Assembly (NCBI RefSeq): GCF_020379485.1
Contig: NC_063437.1
Coordinates: 1,116,001-1,180,000, forward strand
Length of the DNA stretch: 64,000 nt
Source of the DNA: Brassica napus
Lineage: Eukaryota > Streptophyta > Magnoliopsida > Brassicales > Brassicaceae
Direction of reading: 5' to 3'
Shown: positions 60,755 through 64,000 of the stretch, piece after piece
Layout: each line of letters starts with the position of its first letter
How positions within the stretch are numbered: the stretch's first letter is position 1
Position numbers and translations under genes: made by a program
The notes under the pieces: generated by a model
Told to the model about the DNA's origin: nothing
The model's database searches: none
The model's input: the letters and a program-made list of their open reading frames with translations, nothing else

Positions 60755-63700
60755 ATGGAGAACCCACCTCCTGCACCCCCTTCGCAAACTGGAGGTAAAC
60801 AAATCCTTACTTATGTATTATCCTATAGAAATATTTAATAATCTCCATCACATGACGTCTATGTTATATTTGCCGTTAGATATACACAGAGTAGTGCCTC
60901 TTATACAATTTTATTATTTATGAGTTGTTGTTTTGAGTTATCCTTTAAAAGTTTGATAACTCAAATATTAATTTAGCACCAACAAGGTTTTATGCTTTAG
61001 AAGTTGTCTCAATATTTTAAGTTTTACAGAAAAGCACTCTCAAAATTTTACTCTCATCAGAAAATAATATATATATATATATATGTGGAATTTGTTAATT
61101 AACTCACCCAGGATTCTTTGAATATTGAAATCTTAGCATTTTATTCAATAATCTATATATATTATTGTTTGGAAGGTTGGTATATGCCGTAAAACCATAA
61201 TATTTTCTGATATTCCAACAATTATATTCAAGATCGAAAAGTTATCGACCAAAGCTTATGATATTTTGGAATCTAATATAATTGTTAAAAATCTTTAGTA
61301 AACTATCTACTCGATTTGACATGCTTTCATTCGTTTATTGTAATTTTATTTTGAGATATTATTCAAACATAAAAATTATAAATGGTTTTTTTTATATAAT
61401 TTGGTGAGCCACAATTTAGAATAGCGTAGGATTATAGTATCATTAATTGTAATATATTTTATACTTACGTTAAAATAAAAGTAAAATTAAATTCGAATTA
61501 CAAAGTATATTTTTGTTACCTAAAATGACTTATGCTGGAAAATCTGTTTTCAAAAAGAAGATTTCAAAGATATCAAGAATATTTGTTATTGTCTACGTAT
61601 AATATTTGTCCCTTAAATAAAGTAATATAAAGATATGACAATATATTATCATTCCATTTCGTATAAAAGTTATTATATTTGAAAGGGAAAATTCCTTAAA
61701 AATACACAGACTAATTTTCATTTGCTAATAAAATACACGAACTATTTTGGATTCCCGTTTAATACACAAACTAATTTTTGTTGTCTATTAAATACACAAA
61801 CTTTTGAAATTCGCAGGTTTTACACATCGTTTTAGACGGCGTTAACTAAGTTTAACGGAAGTAAAGACGGCGTTAATATTTAATTAAACATGTGTTTAAT
61901 TTATGAAAAGAAAATTCCTTAAAAATACACGAACTAATTTTCATTTGTTAATAAAATACACAAATTATTTTGGATCCCCATTTAATACACGAACTAATAT
62001 TTGTTTCCCATTTAATACATAAACTTTTAAAATTTGTAGATTTTACACATCGATTTAAACGACGTCAACTACGTTTAACAGAAATGACTTTAGTTTTAAC
62101 TAAAAGTATGGTTAAAATGTGAAAAGCACGCTCACCCTCAACCAAAACCACTCGAATCGATTGATCCTTATATTCAAGCTAGCATCAATTCAAGTTTGAC
62201 ACCCTAATCTATTTCAACCTCTTTTACTCATCAAACTATGTTCCTTTTCTTCTTCTTCGCTTTGATTTCATTTTATATTGCTTCAAAGTGGAGTTGATTT
62301 CCATGTCATGAAAAATAACGAAGAAAACTAGGTAATTTTAAACGAGTTTCTGATTTTGGAATTAGTTTTTGATTCTTGTTTTTCGTCAATCAAGGTTAAT
62401 TTACACTATGCAAGTGTAATGAAGAAGAAAACTACCAATATAATCTATCAGAAGGATTTTTAATTGTCTTTCGCAGTTTAACCACATGTTTAACTAAACA
62501 CTAACATCTACTTCACTTTTGCTAAACATAGTTGACATCCACTAAATCATGTTAAACATAGTTGACGTCGTCTAAATCGATGTGTAAAATCTGAAAATTT
62601 TAAAAGTTTGTGTATTAAATGAGAAGCAAAAATTAGTTCGTGTATTAAATGGGGATCCAAAATAGTTCGTGTATTTTATTAACAAATGAAAATTAGTTAG
62701 TGTATTTTATTAACATATACAAATTAGTTCGTGTATTTTTAAGGAATTTTATTTTCATAAATTAAGCACATGTTTAATTAAACACTAACATCGTCTTCAC
62801 CTCCGTTAAATATAGATAACGCCGTCTAAAACTATGTGTAAAACCTGCGAATTTCGAAAGTTTGTGTATTTAATAGGCAACGGAAATTAATTCGTGTATT
62901 AAACGGGGAGTCAAAATAGTTTGTGTATTTTATTAGCAAATGAAAATTAGTCTGTGTATTTTTAAGGAATTTTCCCATTTGAAATCACATGTTATTATAC
63001 ACACTTAATATTTTTTGAAACAAAAAAAGTCAATATACTAATCTAAATTTTTTATTAAAAAAAAGAATTAATTTCTTTCTGATCTCGAGATCATATCTGT
63101 ACAATATTATTTTTATATTTTTCTGTAATTATAAAATATCATAGACAATTACATATATATGAAAAAATAAAAAATATTTCAGTAATACTAATTATACGTT
63201 TGTTTTGGTAGCATTAATCTGTGAGGGAAAACACATTTTAACTGTCCGGCTATTATATATTCCGTATGACCAAAATGTTAATTTTGAAAATACATCCCTG
63301 TGTGTAATAATTATAGTTGGAAATTCATGTATCTTATTACGATTTATAGTTTTGTTTGTAAAGTTCTAAATAACATATGCCCTTAATTAAAATTGCATGT
63401 CTTACAGTGACATCTTCCATGCAACACATTCCTTAAAGAATCCACCAACTTCAAGAAGGGATTTCAGTGCTTCCTATCACGGTATGTATAAGAAATGTTT
63501 GGGACATCAGAAAACACCAAACAGATAATACTCAAACTTCCATTGGCTTCCTGTGCTACGACCACCATATAAGTCTTTTTAAAACTTTATATATATATAT
63601 GTTATGTATTTTCCAATCCACCATATTTGGTTTAAACTACTCACTATTTACTTAATTGGTTCGGCACAACAAAATTTGTTCACACTCAGGGACAATTATT

Positions 63701-63963
63701 AGAAGGCCGGCTCACCGGAAACATTCAGCCGAATGATCAAAAAAACTTAACTGAAAGAGATATATATGAGTTTTCGGGATTTTTTGTCATACATAATTCA
63801 CGACATCGGAAACTCACCCAACTGCCATATTACATTCAGATTAACCAAAAGACAATAGCATTGAACGTTACACTCAACGGTCCGATATTTCCAGTTCACA
63901 ATTTATCTCCTCAGAATTACAGAAATCTATTGCGGTTAGCCACTACACCCACATACTTACCAG
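60755..63963 (+). pseudogene. Second RPA70/DUF223-like gene, partial, with in-frame stop
   Basis: Three exons are visible and the gene runs past the window. Exon 1, 60755-60794 (MENPPPAPPSQTG). Exon 2, 63408-63481 (TSSMQHIP-stop-RIHQLQEGISVLPIT). Exon 3, 63690-63963, a DUF223-type OB segment (GQLLEGRLTGNIQPND, DIYEFSGFFVIHNS, TTPTYLP) ending at a GT donor. Junction phases agree across all three exons, but TAA at 63434-63436 interrupts exon 2. Intron 1 is 2.6 kb and contains a long-inverted-repeat element. It is a pseudogene unless exon 2 is skipped or translation starts downstream. Confidence 0.65.
61677..62984. mobile_element. Long-TIR foldback element (1292 bp) in intron 1
   Basis: Element 61685-62976 begins GGGAAAATTCCTTAAAAATA and ends in its reverse complement, flanked by the perfect 8-bp duplication ATTTGAAA (61677-61684 and 62977-62984). 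The inverted arms run about 400 bp each. Each arm itself holds two tandem related units, with TTCCTTAAAAATACAC recurring near 61914 and in the mirror position. The ~475-bp centre has no coding frame I recognise. The superfamily is uncertain (hAT-length duplication, Mutator-like long arms). Confidence 0.85.
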
Positions 63964-64000
63964 GTAAGTAAGTCCTTCCAGTATTAATTAAACAAACATG

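Overview
The window is plant nuclear DNA, almost certainly from a Brassicaceae species (Brassica/Raphanus type). It has AT-rich intergenic DNA, GT-AG introns of about 70-120 bp, a tRNA-Ser(GCU) gene of Arabidopsis type, and many short transposon families typical of crucifers (Helitrons, hAT-like and Emigrant-like MITEs, LINE fragments). From memory, the conserved genes follow the order of Arabidopsis thaliana chromosome 3 from about At3g60100 down to At3g59960: mitochondrial citrate synthase (CSY5), a VQ-motif protein, an MFS transporter, a P-type PPR protein, a SKP1-like protein, methionine aminopeptidase 2 (MAP2B) and the wreck of an ASHH-type SET-domain gene. Genes expected between them in Arabidopsis (SPL12, MTHFR1) are not seen, as expected for one fractionated subgenome of a mesohexaploid crucifer. 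This synteny is recall and inference; the gene identities come from translated sequence.

Layout. 0-7 kb: citrate synthase (19 exons, minus), a Helitron, and the intronless VQ gene (minus). 8.85-13.54 kb: a complete, very young Ty1/copia retrotransposon with an open 1386-residue polyprotein, 267-bp LTRs differing at one base, and a TCTTC target duplication. 13.5-20.7 kb: no intact gene; Helitron termini, a decayed RPA-like exon, unrecognised gene fragments and an Emigrant-like MITE. 20.9-27 kb: tRNA-Ser, the MFS transporter with a triplicated 5'UTR exon-intron unit, and the PPR gene. 27.1-28.6 kb: a poly(A) retroposon with a perfect 15-bp target duplication.

29.9-48.4 kb: a tandem array of three neprosin-type (DUF4409 + DUF239) genes. 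Copy 1 is a pseudogene with a lost splice donor, a first intron swollen by transposons, and no last exon. Copy 2 is open but has Gln in place of one of the two neprosin catalytic glutamates. Copy 3 is intact and carries an (ATT)n expansion of about 100 units in intron 4. The ~8.5 kb between copies 2 and 3 is transposon debris.

50-57 kb: an intact SKP1-like gene, a broken tandem SKP1 relic, intact MAP2, and a SET-domain pseudogene whose catalytic core is deleted. 57.4-64 kb: two RPA70/DUF223-like genes. The first is largely complete but frameshifted in the last exon. The second runs off the window, has an in-frame stop in exon 2, and carries a 1.29-kb long-inverted-repeat element in intron 1.

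The most interesting threads are (i) RPA-like genes lying behind Helitron-like 5' ends at two separate places in the window, (ii) birth and death of neprosin paralogues including a catalytic Glu-to-Gln change, and (iii) the young, possibly active copia element with non-canonical TG...TA termini. The housekeeping genes (citrate synthase, MAP2, MFS, PPR) are independent single genes, not an operon-like system.
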